The translations under genes were made by a program, and so were the position numbers. Of a stretch of 64,000 bases of DNA, positions 8,391-15,948 are shown in pieces. How positions within the stretch are numbered: position 1 is the stretch's first letter; the number at the start of each line of letters is the position of its first letter. Location of the stretch: positions 62,001 through 126,000 of the forward strand of contig JBBQUW010000006.1 of NCBI GenBank assembly GCA_038212095.1, read 5' to 3'. The DNA comes from JAICYJ01 sp038212095. Lineage in GTDB: Bacteria > Actinomycetota > Thermoleophilia > Gaiellales > JAICJC01. Below the pieces are notes generated by a model. It had not been told where the DNA came from. It saw nothing but the letters and a program-made list of their open reading frames with translations, and searched no databases.

Positions 8391-9320
8391 TCAGGGCAGC
8401 GTCAGCTTGTAGACGTCCCCGCCGTTGCCGGTGGCACAGTTGAAGCGATCGAAGTAGAGCGTGATACCGCCGCCGCCCTCGTCCACCGCGTACGTCCGGA
8501 AGATGTCATAGCCGGCAGGCATCGCTGCCAGGGCGACGTCGGAGCTGCCGGGGATGTCCTCGCGGATCACGACCGCCTTGCCGCAGCCCTGGCCGCTGCG
8601 CACGTAGAAGATGTCGCCGGCGGCATCGGTGGAGGAGGCGTACTGGATCTTGCCGATCGGCAGTGGCAAGGTCATGCGAGTCGCGCTCGAGATCTGATAG
8701 CGCACCACCGTACCGGTCGCCTTGGCAGGAGTGAAGCGATCCCAGGTGACGAAGTCGCCGTTGACCTGGCCGGGGGTGAGGATCTTGTCGGGAGTGCCGA
8801 CCTGCTGGTCGAGCAGCAGCGTCGCCTGCGTGCTGGTGTTGTGCAGCAGGACGTGATCGGACACCGGGTTGACGTTGGGGTTCTCACGCCCGAACAGCAG
8901 CCAGTTCCCGGAGAGCGTGGGGTTCCACTCCCAGGCGGTGGTGTTGACGCCGGCCGGCGCGGAGACCGTCTGCGCGACGAGGTCGAAGCTGTTGATGTTC
9001 GACTGGCCGTTGACGATGTGCTGGTAGACCAGCGTGTTACCGTCGATGCCGCCGGCGAACCCGCGTCCGGTGGCGTTCACCTTGAACCGTGGCAGGCCAG
9101 CCGGCTTGACGTAGATGTCGAGCAGGTTCGGAGGGCCCGGCCGGCTCGCCGCGTAGGCGATGTAGGTGGCCCCGGGTGTGGCGGCCGGGGAGAGCTGGTT
9201 GCCGACGCCTCCCACCACCACCGTCGGGCTGAGCAGCGTCGCCCATGCCATGGACGCCGTAGTAAGCGCCGCAGCCAGCGCGACAGAACTGAAGATGACT
9301 CGCCGACGCCCGATGCCCAT
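8391..9320 (-). CDS. Secreted beta-propeller-like protein of unknown function
   Basis: A protein of about 309 residues with a clear signal peptide (MGIGRRRVIFSSVALAAAL, cleavage near AWA). The mature part shows repeated short strand-rich blocks such as DIYVKPAG, TLVYQHIV, WLLFGREN and DIFYVRSG, resembling TolB/WD40-type propeller blades; this fold call is an inference. The ATG at 9320 is preceded by GGGGAGGAAAC, an excellent RBS, so longer starts are rejected. Probably extracellular. Confidence 0.8.
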   Translation of the reverse strand: MGIGRRRVIFSSVALAAALTTASMAWATLLSPTVVVGGVGNQLSPAATPGATYIAYAASRPGPPNLLDIYVKPAGLPRFKVNATGRGFAGGIDGNTLVYQHIVNGQSNINSFDLVAQTVSAPAGVNTTAWEWNPTLSGNWLLFGRENPNVNPVSDHVLLHNTSTQATLLLDQQVGTPDKILTPGQVNGDFVTWDRFTPAKATGTVVRYQISSATRMTLPLPIGKIQYASSTDAAGDIFYVRSGQGCGKAVVIREDIPGSSDVALAAMPAGYDIFRTYAVDEGGGGITLYFDRFNCATGNGGDVYKLTLP

Positions 9321-9440
9321 GTTTCCTCCCCAGAGAACGCTGAAGCGTCGATTCTCTCCGCGGGAAGGGCGCGTGTCAAATCGTGCCCTGTTCGCCGGGA
9401 TCACCGGCGCAGATGCTGACGTCTCGCCGCCCGAGCGCAG

Positions 9441-9839
9441 TCATCCCGCGGCGTCCAGAGCCTCGACCAGGGCCGCGACTCGTGCCGCGATCTCGTCGCG
9501 CAACGCGCGCACCTGTTCGAGCGGCTGGCCGGCCGGGTCGGCCAGTTCCCAATCGATGTAGCGGCGGCCGGGGACGTATGGGCACTCATCTCCGCAGCCC
9601 ATCGTGACGACAAGGTCGGCCCACTCCATCTCCGGCCGGCCGAGCAGGTGCGGGACGTTGCCCGAGACGTCGATGCCGATCTCGCTTAACACGGCCACCG
9701 CCTCGTCGTGAACGTGCGCTGCCGGCCTGCTGCCAGCGGACCGCGCACTATGGCGTCCCCCCGCGGCACGGTGGAACAGCGCCTGGCTGATCTGGCTGCG
9801 ACCGGCGTTCTGGATGCAGACGAACAGGACGTTGCTCAC
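9441..9839 (-). CDS. arsC: Arsenate reductase, LMW-PTP type
   Basis: A 132-residue low-molecular-weight phosphatase-fold arsenate reductase. The P-loop CIQNAGRSQ (CX5R-S) is near the N terminus, and the second half has VVTMGCGDECPYVPG with the resolving cysteines and a DW-x-LADPAG motif. It reduces arsenate to arsenite using thioredoxin or mycothiol. The GTG at 9839 has AGAGG 8 nt upstream and fits the family start (SNVLFVC). No arsenite exporter or ArsR lies next to it, so it works alone or with genes elsewhere. Confidence 0.92.
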   Translation of the reverse strand: MSNVLFVCIQNAGRSQISQALFHRAAGGRHSARSAGSRPAAHVHDEAVAVLSEIGIDVSGNVPHLLGRPEMEWADLVVTMGCGDECPYVPGRRYIDWELADPAGQPLEQVRALRDEIAARVAALVEALDAAG

Positions 9840-9955
9840 GCCGGCACCTCTCAGGCCGGCCACGTGTGGATCCGTAGCCCCGCCAACCGACGGTACGTAC
9901 TCTCCAGTTCGGCACGAAGCTCGTTCTGTCCGACCACGGCATGAGAGTGTAGAGC

Positions 9956-10408
9956 ATGGTCAGACGACCCGATCTGCGCATCGAGATGCTCGACGCCGAC
10001 CGGGTGGAGCGGGTCGCGGAGGTGCTCGGCCTCTCCCGCCTGTACCAAGATGACGGCTTCTACCTGGTGGCTTGGGAGGGTGAAGAGCCGCTCGGGCATG
10101 CGCACCTCGCGCTCACCCAGCCGCCCGAGGTGCAGGACGTCTCCGTACGTTCCGAACACCGACGTCGCGGCATCGCTCGAGCCCTCACGTCGGCGTGCGA
10201 GTCCGAGGCGCTGCGTCGCGGATTCGACCTGATCACCGTCACCGTGAGCGTCGAGAACGCGGCCTCACAGGCGCTCTACCGTGGAATCGGCTACGTCGAT
10301 TCGGGTGCTCCGCCGCGCCGCGTCAAGGGCACGATCATGCTGCGGACCGGGCCGTTTGAGGTGGACGACACGCTGCTCGTGTGGCAGAAGCGGCTGCCCG
10401 AAGCCTGA
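9956..10408 (+). CDS. GNAT-family N-acetyltransferase
   Basis: A 150-residue GNAT protein. Acetyl-CoA motif A is VSVRSEHRRRGIARALTSACE (about residues 61-81, with the R-x-x-G-I-A signature), and motif B is ENAASQALYRGIGYVD. Such enzymes acetylate small molecules or protein N termini; the substrate is not predictable. It is the last backbone gene before the tRNA-Lys fragment marking the mobile region. Confidence 0.9.
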   Translation: MVRRPDLRIEMLDADRVERVAEVLGLSRLYQDDGFYLVAWEGEEPLGHAHLALTQPPEVQDVSVRSEHRRRGIARALTSACESEALRRGFDLITVTVSVENAASQALYRGIGYVDSGAPPRRVKGTIMLRTGPFEVDDTLLVWQKRLPEA

Positions 10409-10428
10409 CGAGCAGCCGATCGAGTTCA

Positions 10429-10470
10429 TGGGCCGTGCAGGGTTCGAACCTGCGACCTTGGGATTGAAAG
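10429..10470 (-). other. tRNA-Lys 3'-half fragment (candidate att site A)
   Basis: Read on the minus strand this is a tRNA 3' half: the last anticodon-loop bases, the AATCCCAAGGTC segment, a paired T-arm (GCAGG-TTCGAAC-CCTGC) and the acceptor strand ACGGCCCA. It matches 38 of 42 bases of the intact tRNA-Lys at 46087-46159, including a compensated T-stem change. No 5' half is present. This is the usual scar left when a tyrosine-integrase element enters a tRNA 3' end. Confidence 0.85.
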
Positions 10471-10570
10471 ATGCCTGCGGCGGCCTCGGCGTACCTCGCC
10501 CTGCCTGGAGAAATGCGGCTTTCGGGGTAGCCGGCACGGTCGCGAGTTCGGGCGTTCGCGGATCGTCTGG

Positions 10571-10588
10571 GTGACACCCGAGTGACAC
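10571..10588. repeat. Paired GTGACAC repeat, left end
   Basis: Two direct copies of GTGACAC whose starts are 11 bp apart, about 100 bp inside the left tRNA fragment. Similar pairs occur at 15540-15557 and 27274-27292. The spacing of about one helical turn fits integrase arm-type or excisionase binding sites; this is inference. Confidence 0.5.
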
Positions 10589-10706
10589 ACGCTTCGGCCC
10601 GCGGCCCAGTTAGGCGCCGGCGCACGACCGGGTCGAATGGACGGGGGGCCTTCGTCGCACATCTTTCCCTGCGTGAGGCCGAGCGCCGCCAGGCATAGGC
10701 CACCAT

Positions 10707-10745
10707 CGGCCGCTCTCGAGTCACTTCTCTACTCGCGAGCGGCCG
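10707..10745. terminator. Hairpin, likely terminator of the WxL-like gene
   Basis: A perfect 9-bp inverted repeat (CGGCCGCTC / GAGCGGCCG) with an inner GAGT/ACTC pair lies 26 bp past the stop of the minus-strand gene at 10772. No T-tract follows, as is common for hairpin terminators in GC-rich genomes. Confidence 0.5.
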
Positions 10746-10771
10746 GGCAGTCCACCGGTTCCCTGTGCTTG

Positions 10772-11335
10772 TTAGGGGCCGCTGACGACGGCGATGGTGA
10801 GGGTGCTTGTGTAGGTGCCGGCGAAGGTGCTGGCGGGGATGCTGACGGCGACGGTGGGGGTGATGGTGAAGTTGCCTTGGCCGGTGTTTACGGCGGAGTT
10901 GAAGAATTTGACCGCGGCGGGTGCGGTGGATGCGGCGGGGATGGTGACGGGGTAGGTGATGGCGTTTGTGGGGTTGGTGCAGGTGCCGGTGGCGCAGGCT
11001 GAGGTGATTGAGGTGATGGTGGATGCGGTGGTGGCGAGGGTGTGTGTGCCGCTGTTGAAGGTGGTGGAGGTGATGGTGGTGTTCCAGCCGCTGCCGCTGC
11101 CGGTCTGGTCGTTGACGGCGAGTGCGGCGGTGTAGGTGGGGGCCTGGTCAGTGCCGTTGAGGGTGGCAGTGACGGTGGGTGCGGCCGACGTGGTGAGGCT
11201 GAGTGACCCGGCGGAGATGGTCGCGGTGGCGGTCGCTGTGGCAGCAGACGAGGGCGCGACGCTGGTCGCGGCGCAGATCGCAGCCAGGCTGACTACCACG
11301 CCAAGTCGGCGGGCCTTGAGGAGCGAGCGGTTCAT
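10772..11335 (-). CDS. Secreted WxL-like surface protein
   Basis: A 187-residue protein with a signal peptide (about residues 1-34, cleavage near SSAATA) and a Thr/Ala/Ser-rich beta-strand domain ending TYTSTLTIAVVSGP. The domain is closely related to the C-terminal domain of the divergent gene at 11515: both have LNGT-DQ/NQ, a GWN block, CTNPTNAITYPV and AAVKFFN. The end pattern and the neighbouring DUF916-like gene suggest a WxL-type cell-wall protein, although this copy has GWNTTI rather than a strict W-x-L. ATG at 11335 has AAGGA 10 nt upstream. Confidence 0.75.
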   Translation of the reverse strand: MNRSLLKARRLGVVVSLAAICAATSVAPSSAATATATATISAGSLSLTTSAAPTVTATLNGTDQAPTYTAALAVNDQTGSGSGWNTTITSTTFNSGTHTLATTASTITSITSACATGTCTNPTNAITYPVTIPAASTAPAAVKFFNSAVNTGQGNFTITPTVAVSIPASTFAGTYTSTLTIAVVSGP

Positions 11336-11514
11336 AAAGACATTCCTTAATAGAGGGGGTACGAGGGGTGCGTCGCTGCGATAGGCAGCTGAGGCGCGCC
11401 TGAATACATCATCGGCGGGGCGGCCGTGTGCCTGGATGCCCCGGGCGGGGGGTTCACCGTCGCTCAAGAAACGGGGCGGGTTGCCGATAGGAGGCGGGTC
11501 GGCTGCACCCCTTC

Positions 11515-12705
11515 ATGATCCACTTCTCACCCCATTTTTCTCGCTGGCTGTTGGTCGCGCTTGTCGCGCTGACGGCGCTTGGAGGTGTGTCCTCCGCGCA
11601 GGCGGGGGTGGTGGTCAACAACACGCTTGAGGGTGGCACGAACGGCTCCACGCTTTCGGTCGCCAACTCGGGGGGTGCGAGCGGCTCACCGTTTGATGTC
11701 GTCACGATTGGCACGGGCGCGACGTTTGTGTTTGATACCGCTCGAGCCGCGCATGGAGCGAAGGCCGCCAAGATCTCTACCGGCTCGACCGCGGCGCTGG
11801 CGGACGCCCAGTGGACTGGCACGCTTGGAAACCAGACCGAGATCTGGGGTCGCATCTACGTCTACCTCACCGCACTTCCAGCCGCCCCCATCAACATCAT
11901 CACGATCAGTAACGGCCCGACGGTGGAGGGCAGCGTGAACGTCACCGCAGCGGGCAAGGTCGCGATCGTTGATGGCGCCTCGGGTACCGCCACCGGCACC
12001 GTCACGGTCGGCACCAATCAGTGGGTGCGGATCGGGTTTCACCTGCTTGCAAACGGCAACAACGGCGCGGTTGACGCGAAGCTGTTCAACACGATGGACG
12101 CCACCAGCTCCTCAGACAGCGTTTCCATCGCAAGCGCCTCAACCAGCCAGAAGTTCACGACCTATGGGCTTGGCCTCACGACTGCGAGGGCGAACGTGAC
12201 GGCGTTTTGGGTCGATGACCTGCAAATCAACAACACCGGCTGGCCGGGGCCAAGCGGCGGCACCCTCACCGCCACTACCAGCGCTACGCCCAGCGTCTCG
12301 GCGACGCTCAACGGCACTAACCAGACACCAAGTTTCACGCTGCCGATCACGCTCAGCGACCTCACCGGCACCGGCAACGGCTGGAACCTCGCCATCACCT
12401 CCACCCAGTATGACAGCGGAGTCCCCAAGCACTACACGCTCCCGACCAGCGCATCCCAGGTCACGGCAGTCTCATCCACCTGCACGATCCAAGTCTGCAC
12501 CAACCCCACCAACGCCATCACCTACCCCGTCGGTGTCCCTGCCGCGTCAACCGCGCCCGCCGCGGTGAAGTTCTTCAACGCCGCGATCGCGACCGGCATG
12601 GGCAGCTTCACCGCTACACCCACCATCACCGTCACGATCCCCGCAAACAGCTACGCCGCCAGCTACACCAGCACCCTCACTATTTCCATCACCAGCGGCC
12701 CCTAA
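11515..12705 (+). CDS. Secreted two-domain WxL-like surface protein
   Basis: A 396-residue exported protein. Residues 1-30 form a signal peptide (VALTALGGVSSAQA). Residues about 31-245 are a beta-rich domain resembling a jelly-roll/LamG-type sheet (WGRIYVYL, WVRIGFHL, AFWVDDLQINN); the fold is inferred. Residues about 250-396 repeat the domain of the neighbouring 187-residue protein and contain GWNLAI, a W-x-L-like motif. The gene is divergent from 10772-11335 and is followed after 16 bp by the DUF916-like gene. Probably displayed on the cell wall. Confidence 0.75.
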   Translation: MIHFSPHFSRWLLVALVALTALGGVSSAQAGVVVNNTLEGGTNGSTLSVANSGGASGSPFDVVTIGTGATFVFDTARAAHGAKAAKISTGSTAALADAQWTGTLGNQTEIWGRIYVYLTALPAAPINIITISNGPTVEGSVNVTAAGKVAIVDGASGTATGTVTVGTNQWVRIGFHLLANGNNGAVDAKLFNTMDATSSSDSVSIASASTSQKFTTYGLGLTTARANVTAFWVDDLQINNTGWPGPSGGTLTATTSATPSVSATLNGTNQTPSFTLPITLSDLTGTGNGWNLAITSTQYDSGVPKHYTLPTSASQVTAVSSTCTIQVCTNPTNAITYPVGVPAASTAPAAVKFFNAAIATGMGSFTATPTITVTIPANSYAASYTSTLTISITSGP

Positions 12706-12721
12706 CCGCAAGGAACCCCAG

Positions 12722-13753
12722 ATGCGTACTCTCAGCCCCACCCGCGTTCTCCCCAAGCTCATCACGCTGCTCGTCGTAACGCAGTCGCTGTTCGCATCAA
12801 CCGCACACGCGGCACCTGCCCAAGCCGTCTTTGGCCTCGCACCCGACCATGCTGCTCCGGGCGTCCCCCATGACTTCTCCTACTACGTCTTCACCGCCCA
12901 GCCCGGCCAGACCCTCACAAGCACCATCCGCATCACAAATGTCGGCCACCGCGCAGGCATCGCCGACCTCGCGCCTGTCGACGCCACCACCGGGCAGACC
13001 AGCGGCACCATCTACCAAAGCCAAGCCGCACCCCGGATCGTCGTCGCCACCTGGATCAGCTTCACCCCCAACCAGATCCACCTCAACCCCGGCCAAAGCC
13101 GCCTCATCACCTTCCACGTCCACGTCCCCACAGACGCCATGCCAGGCCAATACGTCGGCGCAATCAGCGCCCAAAACCCGAAACTCGCAACCCAAAGCAC
13201 AAGCAGCAACGGATCATCGATCCACATCAACATCCGCCTCGTCGTAGCAGACGCCATCCAAATCAACATCCCCGGCCCCGCCACCCACCAATTCAACATC
13301 GGCGGGATCCACGCAGGCGGATACAGCGGATACCAAATCCTCTACACCCACCTCACAAACACCGGAAACATGCTCGAAAAACCCGGCCTCGCCCTCACCA
13401 TCACCGACACCAACAACCACACCGTTCAACACCACGTCACCCAACTCGACACCTTCCTGCCCCACACCACCATCAACTACCCCACCTACATCACCGGCCA
13501 CCTCTTGCCACCTGGCACCTACAACGCGCACCTCACCCTCACCTACGACAACCACACCACCACCTACAACCACCCCTTCACCATCACCACACGCCAAGCA
13601 GCCCAAGTCTTCCACGGAACCCAGCCGCTCACATCCCACACCCCACAGGCAAGCAAAAGCCTCACCTACCTACTCACCGGCGCCCTCGCGGCAGCAGTAC
13701 TCGCACTCATGACCCTCACCGCCATCACCCTCAAACGCCGCACCAGTGTCTAG
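12722..13753 (+). CDS. DUF916/WxL-binding-like membrane-anchored protein
   Basis: A 343-residue protein with an N-terminal signal peptide (cleavage near AHA), an extracellular beta-sandwich region (about 40-290) and a C-terminal membrane helix (LLTGALAAAVLALMTLTAI) before KRR. It resembles DUF916/DUF3324 proteins that accompany WxL proteins in Firmicutes: YVFTAQPGQTLTSTIRITN, ISFTPNQIHLNPGQS and MPGQYVGAI are typical. An AAGGA RBS precedes the ATG. The second half has very unusual composition, dominated by CAC, ACC and AAC codons and rich in His, Thr and Asn, unlike its neighbours. Confidence 0.78.
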   Translation: MRTLSPTRVLPKLITLLVVTQSLFASTAHAAPAQAVFGLAPDHAAPGVPHDFSYYVFTAQPGQTLTSTIRITNVGHRAGIADLAPVDATTGQTSGTIYQSQAAPRIVVATWISFTPNQIHLNPGQSRLITFHVHVPTDAMPGQYVGAISAQNPKLATQSTSSNGSSIHINIRLVVADAIQINIPGPATHQFNIGGIHAGGYSGYQILYTHLTNTGNMLEKPGLALTITDTNNHTVQHHVTQLDTFLPHTTINYPTYITGHLLPPGTYNAHLTLTYDNHTTTYNHPFTITTRQAAQVFHGTQPLTSHTPQASKSLTYLLTGALAAAVLALMTLTAITLKRRTSV

Positions 13754-14159
13754 CCAAGCCCAGCCCACCGCGCCGGACGATCAAGCGTTCATGAATCCCC
13801 CATCCCCCCAAACGACCTCCCGGTTCCTGCTGCTCAGCAACCATGGCCACGCCCTGGTCGCGATCGCCGAAGACCCCGACACGCGCATCCGCGACATCGC
13901 CCTGCGGGTCGGCATCACCGAACGAGCCGCGCAAACGATCGTCAACGCCCTAGCCCACGCTGGCTACATCAAACGGACTCGAGTCGGCCGGCGAAACACC
14001 TACACCCTCGATCACCAAAAACCACTCCGCCACCCCACCCTCGCCCAAAGCAACGTCGGCTCGCTCCTATCAGCTCTCCTGCCATCGAAGGGCCAAGCAA
14101 CCGATGCTGCCCTACCGGGTCGCCGGGAGCGACCAACGACTGGCAGTAGCGACCGATAG
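13746..14159 (+). CDS. Winged-helix MarR-like regulator
   Basis: A 137-residue protein with a winged helix-turn-helix at about residues 27-92: LLLSNHGHALVAIAEDPDTRIRDIALRVGITERAAQ spans the first helices, followed by a wing with KRTRVGRRNTYTL. The GTG start overlaps the end of the DUF916-like gene by 8 bp, so it is probably co-transcribed and could regulate the surface cluster. The ATG at 13791 is an alternative start. Confidence 0.75.
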   Translation: MSSQAQPTAPDDQAFMNPPSPQTTSRFLLLSNHGHALVAIAEDPDTRIRDIALRVGITERAAQTIVNALAHAGYIKRTRVGRRNTYTLDHQKPLRHPTLAQSNVGSLLSALLPSKGQATDAALPGRRERPTTGSSDR

Positions 14160-14163
14160 CGGC

Positions 14164-15354
14164 CTACTCGTGGTTGAGCGAGACGTCCGGCGGTTTTTTG
14201 GGTTCGTTCTCTCGTTCGGCCTTGCCATCTCCCCCCGTCGCCATGACCGGGGCAAGCTTGTCGAGGAAGTCTGCGTCGGGTGCGTCGTCGGGGAGGAGGT
14301 GGACGTAGGTGGCGAGCGTGAAGGCGGGGGAGTGGTGGCCGAGCCAGTGCTGTACTTGTTTGGCGTTTGCGCCGTGTCGGAACAGGATCGTGGCGCAGGT
14401 GTGGCGGAGGGTGTGCCAGCCCGCCCAGGGCACGCCGGCCGCTTTGGCGGCGGGCTTCAGTACTCGAGATGAGAGGTTGCTCGGGTTGTGGGGCGTGCCG
14501 CTGCGGGTGGGCCACACGAGCGCCGCGTCGTGTGCGTCGCTGGCGTTCTTGCGGCGCTCCCACAACGCGCGGGTCATGTTGGGCGTGAGTGGGATCGAGC
14601 GTCGGCCGTAGCGGGACTTCGGGGGGGCGAAGGTGTTGGCGTACCAGCGCCGTTTGACGTTGACCCGTTGCTTGCCGAAGTCGACGTCTGCCCATCGCAC
14701 GGCGATCGCCTCGCCGATCCGCATGCCGGTGTGTGCGACGAACGCGACGAACGGTCGCCACTCTGCGTCGGTGTGGTCGATCAGCCTGCGCAGCTCGGGC
14801 TCGGTGAGCGCCTTGGCCTGCTCGACATCGCCCTCCTCTGTGGTGCGGAGCATGCCCGCGATCCGGACGCCGGCCGATGGGTTGGATCGGATCAGGCCCT
14901 CCTCGAATGCGGTCGCAAACAGGGCTCGTACCGGCGCGACTGCGAGCCGGACGGTGTTCGGGCTGAGGCCTAGGTCGGAGATCATCTTTACGAACGCTTT
15001 GATGTCGCGCGGTTCGATCTCGGCCAGGTGGCGCTTGCCGAAGTGGGGGATCGCGTGGCGCTCCAGTGCTCGCCGGTAGTCGACGATGGTCGCCGGCCGA
15101 ACACCGTTGGACGTCCTGCCCTGGTAGGTGTCGATCCACTGCCGGGCGTACCCGTCAAACGCGATCCGGGCCTGTTCACGGTACTCGCCGCGGCGAACGT
15201 CGGTCGTGAGCGCCGACTTCATGGCGCGTGCCTCGGCCAGCGTGGCTGCGGAGCGTTGCCGGACTCTGCCATCCGGGCCGCGGAAGCGGGTCACGTAGCG
15301 GCTACCGCGCTTGTAGACGCCGCGGGTCGTTGTCGGCACGAGCGGCGCGCTCAT
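14164..15354 (-). CDS. int: Tyrosine recombinase / phage-type integrase (element 1)
   Basis: A 396-residue site-specific tyrosine integrase: N-terminal AP2-like arm-binding region (VYKRGSRYVTRFRGPDGR), SAM-like core-binding domain (about 60-160) and catalytic domain. Catalytic residues are visible: Arg in HTGMRIGEA, His-x-x-Arg in HTLRHTCA, His in LGHHSP and Tyr in TLATYVHL. The ATG at 15354 matches the family start. It lies next to the excisionase-like gene and probably integrates element 1 into tRNA-Lys. Confidence 0.93.
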   Translation of the reverse strand: MSAPLVPTTTRGVYKRGSRYVTRFRGPDGRVRQRSAATLAEARAMKSALTTDVRRGEYREQARIAFDGYARQWIDTYQGRTSNGVRPATIVDYRRALERHAIPHFGKRHLAEIEPRDIKAFVKMISDLGLSPNTVRLAVAPVRALFATAFEEGLIRSNPSAGVRIAGMLRTTEEGDVEQAKALTEPELRRLIDHTDAEWRPFVAFVAHTGMRIGEAIAVRWADVDFGKQRVNVKRRWYANTFAPPKSRYGRRSIPLTPNMTRALWERRKNASDAHDAALVWPTRSGTPHNPSNLSSRVLKPAAKAAGVPWAGWHTLRHTCATILFRHGANAKQVQHWLGHHSPAFTLATYVHLLPDDAPDADFLDKLAPVMATGGDGKAERENEPKKPPDVSLNHE

Positions 15355-15498
15355 CGCCGCAGCTCGTGGCTGTAGGGTGATTGGTGCATCTGAACCTCCA
15401 CTTGTTCGGGTGCCGGGCCCCGGCCGTTGACGCGGTGCGGGGCCGCTCTGTTCCGGCAACTCTACCCGGCTGTGACCGTGGAATCAACTATTCGCTGG

Positions 15499-15840
15499 TC
15501 ACCCTTTGAAACGTCTATCCATGGGGACTTGCCCACTGGGTGTCACGCGGGTGTCACTCGCGCGGCGTTGAGTCATCGCCGTTGGGAGTGCTTCCACCTC
15601 AGCCCGCAGCACCAGCGTGCGGGCGCCCTCCTTGTAACGGGTGAGCCGGCGGGAGGAGAGGAGGTCGTCCACTCGCTGGCGCTTGCATCGGAGCCACTCT
15701 GCGGCCTCTGGGATGGTCAGGTAGGTTGAATCGGTGGATATGGTGTCCAAGTAGGGCGCAAGGGCCGCCGCGAGGCATGCGAGTGCCTCTGGCGACTCTG
15801 CGACGGCTCGGGCGACCGCACAAGGGGTGATCGAAACCAT
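15499..15840 (-). CDS. xis: Excisionase-like helix-turn-helix protein
   Basis: A 113-residue protein with a MerR/excisionase-type HTH in its middle (YLTIPEAAEWLRCKRQRVDDLLSS, then a basic RRLTRYKEG wing). Such proteins bend attachment-site DNA and direct excision. The ATG at 15840 has GGAGA about 10 nt upstream. It lies upstream of the integrase on the same strand. The GTGTCAC repeat pair lies within its 3' coding part. Confidence 0.8.
   Translation of the reverse strand: MVSITPCAVARAVAESPEALACLAAALAPYLDTISTDSTYLTIPEAAEWLRCKRQRVDDLLSSRRLTRYKEGARTLVLRAEVEALPTAMTQRRASDTRVTPSGQVPMDRRFKG
15540..15557. repeat. Paired GTGTCAC repeat inside the excisionase gene
   Basis: GTGTCAC occurs twice with starts 11 bp apart, the reverse complement of the pair at 10571-10588. 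It sits near the end of the excisionase-like gene, upstream of the integrase, where integrase arm sites or Xis operators are often found. Confidence 0.45.
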
Positions 15841-15948
15841 GGCCCGGATATCTCCTTCGACGCTCAAGCGCTTTACGCCCAACTCGGCCTAGCGCCACAA
15901 CAGTCGAGCAGCTCGGGTAGTCGCATTACCGCGGCTGCTGAGGCCTTC

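Noticed and set aside
10429..10470. Complete tRNA gene
   Set aside because: Only the 3' half is present; no D-arm or 5' acceptor strand occurs on either side.
11336..11514. Second c-di-GMP riboswitch before the WxL-like genes
   Set aside because: A GGGTTGCCG-like string occurs, but the GCAAAC and GACGCAAAGCC segments are missing on both strands.
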